From contig NC_030819.1 of the NCBI RefSeq assembly GCF_001704415.2, positions 37,132,575 to 37,196,574 on the forward strand: a DNA stretch of 64,000 bases, read 5' to 3'. Numbering within the stretch: the stretch's first letter is position 1; each line of letters begins with the position of its first letter. Source of the stretch: Capra hircus. Lineage: Eukaryota > Chordata > Mammalia > Artiodactyla > Bovidae. Positions 22,593 through 32,342 of this stretch are shown here, one piece after another. The notes beneath the pieces were generated by a model. The model ran no database searches, was not told where the DNA came from, and saw only the letters and a program-made list of their open reading frames with translations. The translations under genes were made by a program, and so were the position numbers.

Positions 22593-24178
22593 CCACACTA
22601 TTATGGACTAAATTGTGTCTCTGCAAAATTCACATCTGAATCTCAAAATTCTCCAAGCCAGGCTTCAGCAATACATGAACCGTGAACTTCCTGATGTTCA
22701 AGCTGGTTTTGGAAAAGGCAGAGGAACCAGAGATCAAATTGCCAACATCTGCTGGATCATCAAAAAAGCAAGAGAGTTCCAGAAAAACATTATTTCTGCT
22801 TTCTTGACTATGCCAAAGCCTTTGACTGTGTGGATCACCACAAACTGTGGAAAATTCTGAAAGAGATGGGAATACCAGACCACCTGACCTACCTCTTGAG
22901 AAACCTGTATGCAGGTCAGGAAGCCACAGTTAGAACTGAACATGGAACAACAGACTGGTTCCAAATAGGAAAAGGAGTACATCAAGGCTGTATATTGTCA
23001 CCGTGCTTATTGAACTTCTATGCAGAGTACATCATGAGAAATGCTGGGCTGGAGGAAGCACAAGCTGGAATCAAGATTGCCAGCAGAAATATCAATAACC
23101 TCAGATATGCAGACGACACCACCCTTATGGCAGAAAGTGAAGAAGAACTAAAGAGCCTCTTGACGAAAGTGAAAGAGGAGAGTGAAAAAGTTGGCTTAAA
23201 GCTCAACATTCAGAAAACTAAGATCATGGCATCCGGTCCCATCATTTCATGGCAAATAGACAGGGAAACAGTGGAAACAGTGGCTGACTTTATTTTTCTG
23301 GGCTCCAAAATCACTGCAGTTGGTGATTGCAGCCATGAAATTAAAAGATGCTTACTCCTTGAAAGAAAAGTTATGACAAACCTAGACAGCATATTGAAAA
23401 GCAGAGAGATTACTTTGCCAACAAAGGTCCATCTAGTCAAGGCTATGGTTTTTCCAGTGGTCATGGGTGTGAGAGCTGGACTATAAAAAAAGCTGAGCAC
23501 CAAAGAATTGATGCTTTTCAACTGTGGTGTTGAAGAAGACTCTTGAGAGCCTCTTGGACTGCAAGGAGATCCAACCAGTCCATCCTAAAGGAGATCAGTC
23601 CTGGGTGTTCATTGGAAGGACTGATGCTGAAGCTGAAACTCCAATACTTTGGCCACCTGAGGTGAAGAGCTGACTCATTTGAAAAGACCCTGATGCTGGG
23701 AAAGACTGAGGGCAGGAGAAGGGGACGACAGAGGATGACATGGTTGGATGGCATTACCAACTTGATGGACATGGGTTTGGGTGGACTCTGGGAGTTTGTG
23801 ATGGACAAGGAGGCCTGGCATGCTGCAGTTCATGGGGTCACATAGAATCAGACACAAGTGAGCGACTGAACTGAACTGAAGGTTAAATGAGGTCATGAGG
23901 GTGGATCTTATTCCAATAAAACTGGTGTCTTTCTAAGAAAAGGAAGATCCCAAATATGCCCACCTACAAAGGAAAGGCCATGTGAGGACCCAGAGGGAGG
24001 GTGGAATCTCTAAGCCACGGAGATAGGTCTTGAGAGAAATCAACACTGCCTGGATCTTAGAACCTTGATCTTGCACTTGATCTTGGGCTTCCAGATTGTG
24101 AGAAATAAATTTATGTTGTTTAAGCCATCCAGTGTGGGTATCTTGATATACTAGCCCTTGCTGACTAATACACTTGGC
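22593..24178 (+). mobile_element. MaLR-type LTR split by BovB
   Basis: The left part (22593-22637) reads CACTATTATGGACTAAATTGTG..CAAAATTCACATCTGAA. The right part (23880-24178) reads GGTTAAATGAGGTCATGAGG..AAAGGCCATGTGAGGACCCA..TTGATCTTGGGCTTCCAGA..GTGAGAAATAAATTTATG..GCTGACTAATACA. This order and the AATAAATTT poly-A region match the MST/MLT-type LTRs of old ERVL-MaLR endogenous retroviruses. No internal retroviral genes are visible, so it is probably a solo LTR. About 60 bases are missing at the BovB insertion point. Confidence 0.62.
22638..23879 (+). mobile_element. BovB LINE with the longest reading frame of the window
   Basis: Starts inside the reverse-transcriptase domain (ILQARLQQYMNRELPDVQAG, frame from 22615) and ends CTGAACTGAACTGAAG. 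A one-base deletion near 22790 shifts the frame before the FIDYAKAFD motif. The main frame then runs 22830-23486 (218 codons) with HQGCILSPCL at residues 51-60 and the catalytic YADD at 93-96. A 4-base loss near 23465, just after VVM, ends it before the usual C-terminus. Without an endonuclease domain or intact frame it cannot be active, but it is one of the less decayed copies. Confidence 0.95.
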
Positions 24179-24269
24179 ATGACTTTTACAACCATAAAGC
24201 ACAAACTGTTCTTTTTACCACAAAAGCCAAACCTTTCAACTTACCACTTTTCACCCCCAAGTACTCTTC

Positions 24270-24930
24270 TCTCTAAGCTCATTGAGAACTACAGTCCATA
24301 TGTTGGCTTTCATCTCACATTTATCTCTAAAGAGCTGTTCATAAGATAGGTCCAATTAGTAGGTAGAGCATCCGCCAGATGACAGTTCACAACACATGTT
24401 GGCATGCGAACTCCTGTACTAAACCTATTCTTTCCAAGGTTACTAATGATCTCCATGCTATACTCAAGCCAATGGGAATTTATATGATTTTTACCTCACT
24501 TGACTTCTCTCCAGAATTATTCTCTCCTTCTTCTGGAAGCTCTTTTCTTCCCCATTATTGTGAAACACTGCTTTTCTCTGTTTTATTTTTCTTCTGTCTG
24601 AACATTTTCTTTCTCTGTTTTCCTTTCTGGGCCCCCTTACTCCAGCTGCCCCTTTGGATGTGATGCCCCAGGCTCACAGTCAGCTCCCTTCTCTTTACAT
24701 CATTATATACACTTTCTCATTGGATGATCTCATCCACATCCATGGCTTTGAAAATGATGAATATACCCACATCTCCCCAGGGTGCAGCCCCATCTTTGAT
24801 CCTTGATTTCTTATCTGACCTCCAAATGGAGATATAATTGCCTTTTCTGTCTAAATATTCCAGGAGCCTCCAAATATGACTTTCGTTGGACTGAACATAG
24901 CATATATCCATGAAATCCTTTTTATCAATG
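24270..24930 (+). mobile_element. L2 LINE ORF2 fragment (reverse-transcriptase region)
   Basis: Decayed but ordered similarity to the L2 (CR1-clade) coding strand: TTACTAATGATCTCCATGCT, TACTCAAGCCAATGGGAATTT, ACCTCACTTGACTTCTCTCC, GGATGATCTCATCCACATCC, ATGGCTTTGAAAATGATGAA, and the position of the YADD-type motif. Stops occur in every frame. Confidence 0.6.
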
Positions 24931-24986
24931 AAAAAACAACAATTCATCCATTTGTCAGGAATAGGAAGCACAAATTGTCTTACCTT

Positions 24987-25566
24987 GGTTCAGTTCAGTT
25001 CAGTTCAGTCACTCAGTCGTGTCCGACTCTTTGCGATCCCATTAATTACAGCATGCCAGGCTTCCCTGTCCATCACCAACTCCCGGAGTTTACTCAGACT
25101 CACGTCCATCCAGTCAGTGATGCCATCTAGCCATCTCATCTTCTGTCATCCCCTTCTCCTCCTGCCCCCAATCCCTCCCAGCATCAGAGTCTTTTCCAGT
25201 GAGTCAACACTTCGCATGAGGTGGCCAAAGTACTGAAGTTTCAGCTTCAGCATCATTCCCTCCAAAGAAATCCCAGGGCTGATCTCCTTCAGAATGGACT
25301 GGTTGGATCTCCTTGAAGTCCAAGGGACTCTCAAGAGTCTTCTCCAACACCACAGTTCAAAAGCATCAATTCTTCTGTGCTCAGCTTTCTTCACAGTCCA
25401 ACTCTCACATCCATACATGACCACTGGAAAAACTATAGCCTTGACTAGACAGACCTTGGTTGGCAAAGTATGTCTCTGCTTTTCAATATGCTACCTAGGT
25501 TGGTCATAACTTTTCTTCCAAGGAGTAAGCATCTTTTAATTTCATGGCTGCAGTCACCATCTTCAG
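24987..25566 (-). mobile_element. BovB LINE 3' end inside L2
   Basis: Begins with four TTCAG units and ends CATGGCTGCAGTCACCATCT. The minus-strand frame 25146-25466 (106 codons) reads MPTKVCLVKAIVFPVVMYGC then SWTVKKAEHRRIDAFELWCW and stops just short of the C-terminus. Well preserved. Confidence 0.94.
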
Positions 25567-25798
25567 TGAGAAGTTTCCATTTCCCTTTGCTCTCTTTCAC
25601 ACACACACGCAAACACACCACTAGCCAATACCACTGAGTCTATCTCCTTAAAATTTCTCATATCTATTTACTTTTCCCAAGCCCCACTACCTGACTTCAG
25701 GTCTTGCTTGTGTCTGTCCTTGATGACAATGCTAGGCAACCATGCTGGATATTTTTATTTCCCATCATACTCACACCTCAAGATACTTTCTCTCCAGA
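25567..25798 (+). mobile_element. L2 LINE, middle piece (tentative)
   Basis: CACTGAGTCTATCTCC, ATTTCTCATATCTATTTACTTTTC and TGTCTGTCCTTGATGACAATG resemble the L2 stretch that normally follows the reverse-transcriptase region. This would bridge the pieces on either side of the BovB and L1 insertions. A short CACACACACGCAAACACACC run lies near 25601. Confidence 0.4.
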
Positions 25799-26112
25799 TA
25801 AACTTATTTGCAAAGCAGAAATAGAGACAGAGATGTAGAGAACAAACGTATGGATACTAAGGGGGAGTGGGGATGGGGTGGATTGGCAGATTGGGATTGG
25901 TATCAATACATGACTATTTAAAAAATAGATAATTAAGGAGATCCTGCTGTAAAGAACAAGGAACTCTACTCAGTGCTCTGCAGTGCCCTAAATGAGAAAG
26001 AAATCCAAGAAAGAAGGGAAATATGTAAATGTGTGGCTGATTCACTTTGCTGTAAGCAGAAACTAACACAACATTGTAAAGCATCTATACTCCAATTTTT
26101 TTTAAGATACTT
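25799..26112 (+). mobile_element. L1 LINE 3' end of ruminant type
   Basis: 3' UTR signature of artiodactyl L1: AAACTTATTTGCAAAGCAG, GGATTGGCAGATTGGGATTG, AAATAGATAATTAAGGAG, CTGCTGTAAAGAACAAGGAA, TGATTCACTTTGCTGTAAGC, AACACAACATTGTAAAGCATC and TATACTCCAATTTTTTTTAA. Strongly 5' truncated. AAGATACTT occurs at about 25780-25788 and 26104-26112 as a possible target repeat. Confidence 0.85.
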
Positions 26113-26960
26113 CCTCTTCATTTCTGTATAAAACTATATTCTATACCTCAAGAGGTAATTTCTACTTACTGCAGTGTCTAGCTTTTCTTCTCTGCAGCCT
26201 CCCATTGGTTTCAGCTTCTGGTAATACACATAAATCATGAAGAGCTTCCTACCATTTTGGTTCCCTGGGTGCTTCCACCCTTTGCTAATTCCCTTAACCC
26301 TGCTCACACCTCTGTAAATAGTCCCTCAGTAATCCATCTATAGTTAGCCCCTGGAAAGCGCCATCTCTTTCCTGCCAAGACTCCAACTGAACCTCAGGCT
26401 AACTTGTATCCCCAGTTCCAGTCTGTTCCCATCCTTCTTATGCTACTGCTAGACTAATAGAGCTCAGTCAAAATCTAATGATCGTTCTTTGGTGACCTAC
26501 GGTGGTTTTCAAGTTAAAGACCATATCCCTTGGCTTAGCCCACAGACCTCCATGATTTGATCATATCTATCATCTAGTCTCCTCTTCCACACTGCTCTTT
26601 CCTTCTGTAAATGGAAAACTATATGCTGTTCCTCAAACAAACCATGCTAGTCATTCCTCCTCTCCTTTCCATTCTGTTTTCTTTAACAGAATTCTCTACT
26701 CTCCCTTAAGTTAGCTAACTTCTATTTCATAAAAATTCACCTCAAATATCCCCTTTTTTGGGATCTTGCAATCTCATTGAGATGCCCACCATTGTGTATA
26801 TACATCGTATTTCTATCAGATTTCAATAGTAATTGTAAATTGTCAACTCCGCCCTCCCTCATATAAAACACCTTGAGGGCCGGGAAAGTGATTCCTTTTA
26901 CCTTGTAGATCCTAGAAAGATTTGATCTAGAAACTTTCCTATATCTCAGGCATGCATTTG
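26113..26960 (+). mobile_element. L2 LINE, 3' part (diverged)
   Basis: Resembles the downstream half of L2: TGACCTACGGTGGTTTTCAAG, CACAGACCTCCATGATTTGA, CCTCCTCTCCTTTCCATTCT, and TAAAACACCTTGAGGGCCGGG (cf. CTTGAGGGCAGGG). Probably the same L2 insertion as at 24270. Confidence 0.5.
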
Positions 26961-27359
26961 GTGACCACACACTCAGTGTTGAAACTCTTGACCAGTAGGT
27001 GTGTTCCTCCACTTAGCAGAGACAAAATAAGAAAGGGTTCTCTCTCCTTTCTGATCACTGTTTAAAAATGTTCTTAAATCTCTCAAAACTCTAATCTAGG
27101 TCCTTGAATCCTCATTATCAGTCTTTACAATGGAAAAACAATCACTAGCTATTCTTTCCAGACCAGAGTCTAAGAAATAATAATTAAGGGATCTCTCTAG
27201 AGATCACATTCTCAGTAGCCACTCCTTCTCTTGCCATAGATCAGTTGAGCCCCTTCCAAGGCACGTGGCTGAGAACGGGAGTCTGGGAAGTCTCCTAGTT
27301 GAGCAGGTTTGCACTAGACATGGGTTTCCCAGTTTCTCCTTGTGAGAATGTTTAGAGAA

Positions 27360-27360
<1 letters not shown>
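26961..27360. other. Single-copy DNA
   Basis: Nothing recognised. Confidence 0.4.

Positions 27361-27388
<28 letters not shown>
27361..27388. repeat. (GT)n microsatellite
   Basis: About 14 uninterrupted GT units, directly after GAGAAT. A likely length polymorphism. Confidence 0.95.
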
Positions 27389-27390
<2 letters not shown>

Positions 27391-27424
27391 ACTTGTCTTT
27401 AAGGGACCAGAGAGTCAAGTTCTT

Positions 27425-27722
27425 AGGAGAGTGAGCTGCTGCTGCTGCTAAGTCACATCAGTCGTGTCTGATTCTGTGCGACCCCATAGACGGCAGCCCA
27501 CCAGGCTCCCCCATCCCTGGGATTCTCCAGGCAAGAACACTGGAGTGGGTTGCCATTTCCTTCTCCAATGCATGAAAGTGAAAAGTGAAAGGGAAGTCGC
27601 TCAGTCATGTCTGACTCTTCGCGACCCCCATGGACTGCAGCCCAGCAGGCTCCTCCATCCATGGGATTTTCCAGGCAAGAGTACTGGAGTGGGGTGCCAT
27701 TGCCTTCTCCAGGAGAGTGAGC
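27425..27722 (-). mobile_element. Bov-A2 SINE with 12-bp target-site duplication
   Basis: Reverse-strand BovA dimer: GCTGCTGCTGCTAAGTC tail, first unit, CATGAAAGTGAAAAGTGAAA linker (27571), second unit ending GCCATTGCCTTCTCC. AGGAGAGTGAGC at 27425-27436 and 27711-27722. Confidence 0.95.
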
Positions 27723-30700
27723 ATGAAACTCTAAAAGAGACACTGATTCAGTCACACCTGTCATCTCCGGGTCCTTGTCTGTAGCCCTAAATTTTAAGAG
27801 AAGGAGATAGAGACAGACAAACTGACAGAGACAAAGAAAGGCAGACAAAGAGGTTGACACTCATTAGTAATGCGGTATTATTGTCACCTCCTGAATGAGC
27901 AATCTAATCACGAAAATGTTTCTCTTTTTATGAAAACATCACCTTCCCCTACATCAACATCTTCTGCCTCGGATGGTAGAAATGCATGCAGAGGGGGGAC
28001 AGGAACCCTAACCACAGCCCCATCACTTTCGCTCAGTCACTGAAAGCTCTTCATCACCCTCAAATCACACACATGGTTTTGGTTTATAAATCACCATGGT
28101 AATAAGCACGACACAAATAACTCATAGAGTTCAATCAGAAAAAAAGCTGATGACGAAAATGAATGAGGAAGTAAGGGCTTGGTGCACTAGTTCCAACTAC
28201 ACAGCTCAAAATAAATAAAGCACTTGTGCTTTCTTGAATCTGTGGGTGCTGGCCTTTTTTGCCTACAGAGAATAAAAACAGAAGTAATAGAGAGAAAAAT
28301 AGATTTACTGAGTCAAACGTGGTTTAAAAATGAGAAAAATAGCCTGAAGAGTAACAGGAGAAATAAGAGCAGCTTCAATAAAAATAAGCTTTAAAAAAAA
28401 TTTTTTTAATGTTTAAAAGAAAAAACTCTCCCAACAGGTTAGAGTTAAATATAAAATTGGTGACTATAGTGGAGCCAAATAAGCCTAGGAAATGGTTAAT
28501 TATGTTTTGTAAGTTCAATCATGATAGCATAAACTAGAAAAGTCTGTCTTTCAATATTTTGGCAAAAGTCTGATAAAGAACCAACAGGGGTTTTCACTCA
28601 GCACCTTAAAAGCCTGTCTTATCCTTGGGGTTTCTGCAGCCAATGAAAGTTTGTCATGATGATGTAATGCTCCTGAGTTGTGTTTCAGCACCGGGTGTGT
28701 GGTCACCGGATACCATGCCTGAGATATAGGTAAGTTTCTGGATCAAATCTTTCTTTCCAGCCTGTTCCCCTGCTTAAACTAATTTCAGCAGAGATCATTT
28801 GTTTCTGGTCTATTTTACTATCTCTGAACAATTTTTTTTTTTTTTTTGTAATGTGGCTAGGGTGATTATAGGATTGTAAAGACAGCTGGTAAACAAAATG
28901 ATGGGATCTTAGAGTCAATTTTCCTCTGTTATTAGTATGAGGGCTTTTACTCCTCAGCAATTTATCATCACCTCAGAGGGAAAGAGCAGCAAACAGGGTT
29001 ATGTTTTATTTGTTAAAGGATTCCTAGTCATTTAACAAACACATTTTACTAGAAAGATGTTTTCAGGGAGATGGGAAAGATTCTTTTTAAGGATTCACAC
29101 TGAATTTGACTTATTAAGTGAGCCCTATTGAACTGTAAGCAAGGAAGAAAGTTTCATGTTTATTATAAGGAGAGAATATATAGGTCCTGCCCTCACAAAG
29201 TTTAAATCCTAGAGAGACAGAAAAAGAGAGGAAAAGACAGCACACTGTTTTTTCTGATTTTAAGTTAAAAACAATTGAGAAAGAAAAAAAGCTGAAGATT
29301 TAGTAATCTTTAATAGCCTCAATAGTTATACAAAGTTAAAAGAAGAAAAGTTAAATGTAAATAACTAAGCCAATTCTAATACATGACTGTGCAAATACTT
29401 TTTATCTATAAGCACCATTTTAAAAGTTGGAGTATTTCAAAAATTTGAACTAGGTAACCAGCATAGCCAATGAAAATGTAGCTCTTTATTTCCTCTCTAT
29501 GATACCCCCTGCAGATGTGGAGATTTTAAAAGAATTCTTACTAATACCAGTCAAGCTACATATATTCAAGTAATGTGAATTGTAGAAAACATTTATCCAG
29601 ATAACTCAAGGTTTCTAAAAAATTCAAGAGTGCTACTGGGGAAAATAAGAATGAGACATGGGGAAAGGTCCACAGGGAGGGGAAGAATTTAATAGTGTGT
29701 TCCCAGAGACACGGACTGAATTACCCAGATAATTAGTCATGTTTCACCTTAATTCTGACCATATAGACATAGACTCTGAGAAGAGCATCTAAAATAAAAC
29801 TGTGGATATTGCTTTAATTAGTTCTCTTATAATTACATGGAGATTAATTTTCACTCTAAGTATCAAATCAGAGAAATCAAATAAAAATTTATTAAGTGTT
29901 TAAAAAATAAAGTAAAAGTATGAAAAAGATTTATCATCAGTCATGAACCATGGCAGAAAATATGAAATGCTGTGGAATTTCTTTTTTTTTTTAAACAGGA
30001 AAAATACTTTTTCTTATTTTGTAAAACATGATGTTTGATGGGAACTGCTGCATGTCTTCTTTTATTAAAAACTTCTCAGCTCTCTACTCTAAGAGCTACT
30101 TCTGTCTACCTTCAACCTGATTTTATCAGTTACACATCATTTTCCACTGCATTTTCATTCACCTTACTTCCAAAGAACTTGATCATCTCTCTACCATACT
30201 TCCTCAATGTTTATGAGATATTCACCCCTTATATGAAATTAGCCTCTTCTCTTCTGTTTCACAGTCATTTTTTTCCTCACCTTAATAGCTGAAATCCCAA
30301 ATATGTGGTATCATAAAGCAAGCCTTATATAAATTTTAAACTGTATTAGTCAGCATAATGTTAAATGACTCATTTTGATTGTATTTTTTAAAAATATATT
30401 ATTGCTCTGGTGCAGTAATTGGTACTGACACTTGGGACTTAACAGATGAAATTCCATATGTTAGTAGCATCTTATGCTTTATTTCTGCACCATCCCCTCT
30501 AAACAGAAAGCCAATATGGTGACAAGAAAGGGTACAGTGTCCTAACTCTAGAATTGGAAGAATGAGTAAGAGGTGCTTTAGAATGACTAATAGAAGGAGA
30601 AAACATTTCCAAGAGAGGGAAACAGAATGGATAAGGTGGAGAATAATGAGAACAAGAGGAAATGCCCTGGCTTCTGATATCGAATCTATTTGACTTGGGG

Positions 30701-31190
30701 CTTTGGTCTATGCTGAAAGCTGAGGTCTTCATCACAGAGCTGTGGTGGAATAGGATTTGCTCATTTGACTTAGGTTCTCAATCCTTCCAATACCCAACTG
30801 GAAAGCAGGCTCATTAGTTGTCCACTGGGCCTTTGAAGAGACCCAGAAGGAATCTGCTTGATGTTCTGCTTGACCTAGTGAAGCTCTTTGATCCTCATTC
30901 TGAGACGCAGAGATGCAAAGGTGCAGGGAAAAAATCAAGATTTTTTAAATCTCTGTCTCATCAGAAAGATATTGTTTCAAGAAAGTCCTTAGGATATAAT
31001 CTGAATAGGAACCAGGGACCAGGAACATGCCCTTGTGATTCATTTTGAGGATAGAGTGGACCTCGGAAAAGACAATCCAGAGTAGATCTGGTGCTCATAA
31101 GATCAGAAGAGTTCAGTCTGATTTCAGCATTCCCCTGATGAGAGAGTCATTTCTATTCAAAAGACAACCTAGAGGATTTTTAACTAAGTC
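27723..31190. other. Repeat-poor single-copy block, 3.5 kb
   Basis: The longest stretch of the window without a recognised interspersed repeat. It holds poly-T runs at 28832-28847 and 29982-29991, and a GACAGACAAACTGACAGAG purine-rich stretch near 27811. Short frames are present, none with recognisable similarity. It may be constrained DNA, or old repeats beyond visual recognition. Confidence 0.45.
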
Positions 31191-31478
31191 CAGTAACTCT
31201 GATGGAGAAGGCAATGGCACCCCACTCCAGTACTCTTGCCTGAAAAATCCCATGGACAAGGGAGCCTGGTTGGCTGCAATCCATGGGATCGCAAAGAGTC
31301 ATACACGACTGAGCGCCTTCACTTTGACTTTTCACTTTCATGCACTGAAGAAGGAAATTGGCAACCCACTCCAGTATTCTTGCCTAGAGAATCCCAGAGA
31401 TGGGGGAGCCTGGTGGGCTGCTGTCTATGGGGTTGCACAGAGTCGGACACGACTGAAGTGACTTAGCAGTAACTCTGA
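31191..31478 (+). mobile_element. Bov-A2 SINE with 12-bp target-site duplication
   Basis: Body 31203-31466, from TGGAGAAGGCAATGGCACCC to GACTGAAGTGACTTAG. Perfect repeats CAGTAACTCTGA at 31191-31202 and 31467-31478. Confidence 0.95.
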
Positions 31479-31832
31479 AAGGAAGTTTGGTTGGGAAAAC
31501 TATGATAGTGTTCCACTGTATGTAATAAAGTAGGTGCCATCTGATTTTAAGAATTAACTTTTAATACCTTGCTTTCCATGTCATACCCAAAGCATTTTTT
31601 CATTAAGTAATTAGCATCTTCCATAAGTGGAAATGGCCTAGGCTCCTTTAGTTTTTAACTTACTCTCTTAGTGGGCAGGAAGCCACATTAATGCCACTGT
31701 CAGAAGAAAAGAGTGATGATAAGCAAGGGGGAAAGGAGTTAGCTATACCTCCCAATGTGGATATTGGGAGCTAGTGCACTCTCTAAAGGAGTGGGAAATT
31801 TAAACGTGGGAGTATGTGTGAGGAGGAAAGAT
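31479..31832. other. Single-copy DNA
   Basis: Nothing recognised. Confidence 0.4.
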
Positions 31833-32115
31833 CATGCTGCTGCTACTGCTGCTAAGTAACTTCAGTCATGTCCAACTCTGTGCAACCCCATAGATGGCAG
31901 CCCACCAGGCTCCCCCATCCCTGGGATTCTCCAGGCAAGAACACTGGAGTGGGTTGCCATTTCCTTCTCCAATGCATGAAAGTGAAAAGTCAAAGGGAAG
32001 TCGCTCAGTCGTGTCCGACTCTTTGCGACCCCATGGACTGCAGCCTACCAGGCGCCTCCATCCATGGGATTTCCCAGGCAAGAGTACTGGAGTGGGGTGC
32101 CATTCCCTTCTCCAA
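31833..32115 (-). mobile_element. Bov-A2 SINE
   Basis: Reverse-strand dimer from GCTGCTGCTACTGCTGCTAA to CATTCCCTTCTCC, with the GAAAGTGAAAAGTCAAAGG linker at about 31978. No clear target repeat on the right, where another SINE follows at once. Confidence 0.93.
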
Positions 32116-32119
32116 ATGA

Positions 32120-32342
32120 CTTCATAGTGATAGTGAAGTCACTCAGTCATGTTCGACTCTTTGCAACCCCGCGGACTGTAGCCTACCAGGCTCCCTTGTC
32201 CATGGGATTTTCCAGGCAATAGTCCGGGAGTGGATTGCCATTTCCTTCTCCAGGGGATCTTCCCAACCCAGGGATCGAACCCGGGTCTCTGGCATTGTAG
32301 ACAGACACTTTACCGTCTGCACCACCAGGGAAGTCATAGTTG
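32120..32342 (-). mobile_element. Bov-tA SINE, full length
   Basis: Starts near ATAGTGAAGTCACTCAGTC and ends CACCACCAGGGAAGTCATAGT. The B-box is intact on the minus strand (GGATCGAACCC near 32273). TCATAGT at 32122-32128 and about 32334-32340 is a possible short target repeat. Confidence 0.93.

Noticed and set aside
22830..23486. Possible functional reverse-transcriptase gene
   Set aside because: YADD is intact, but the frame starts after several catalytic motifs, lacks the endonuclease and is bounded by small deletions. A dead LINE copy.
22593..24178. Complete endogenous retrovirus
   Set aside because: Only one LTR-like unit is visible at each of the two sites (22593-24178, 46730-47290), they are in opposite orientation 22 kb apart, and no gag, pol or env-like sequence lies between.
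27361..27388. GT run considered as a Z-DNA regulatory element
   Set aside because: Ordinary microsatellite; nothing in the surroundings supports a regulatory role.
27453..27860. 135-codon frame resembling a repeated protein (SCLENPRDGGAWWAAV)
   Set aside because: It is a translation of the two halves of a Bov-A2 SINE; the same phrase recurs at the other Bov-A2 and Bov-tA copies.
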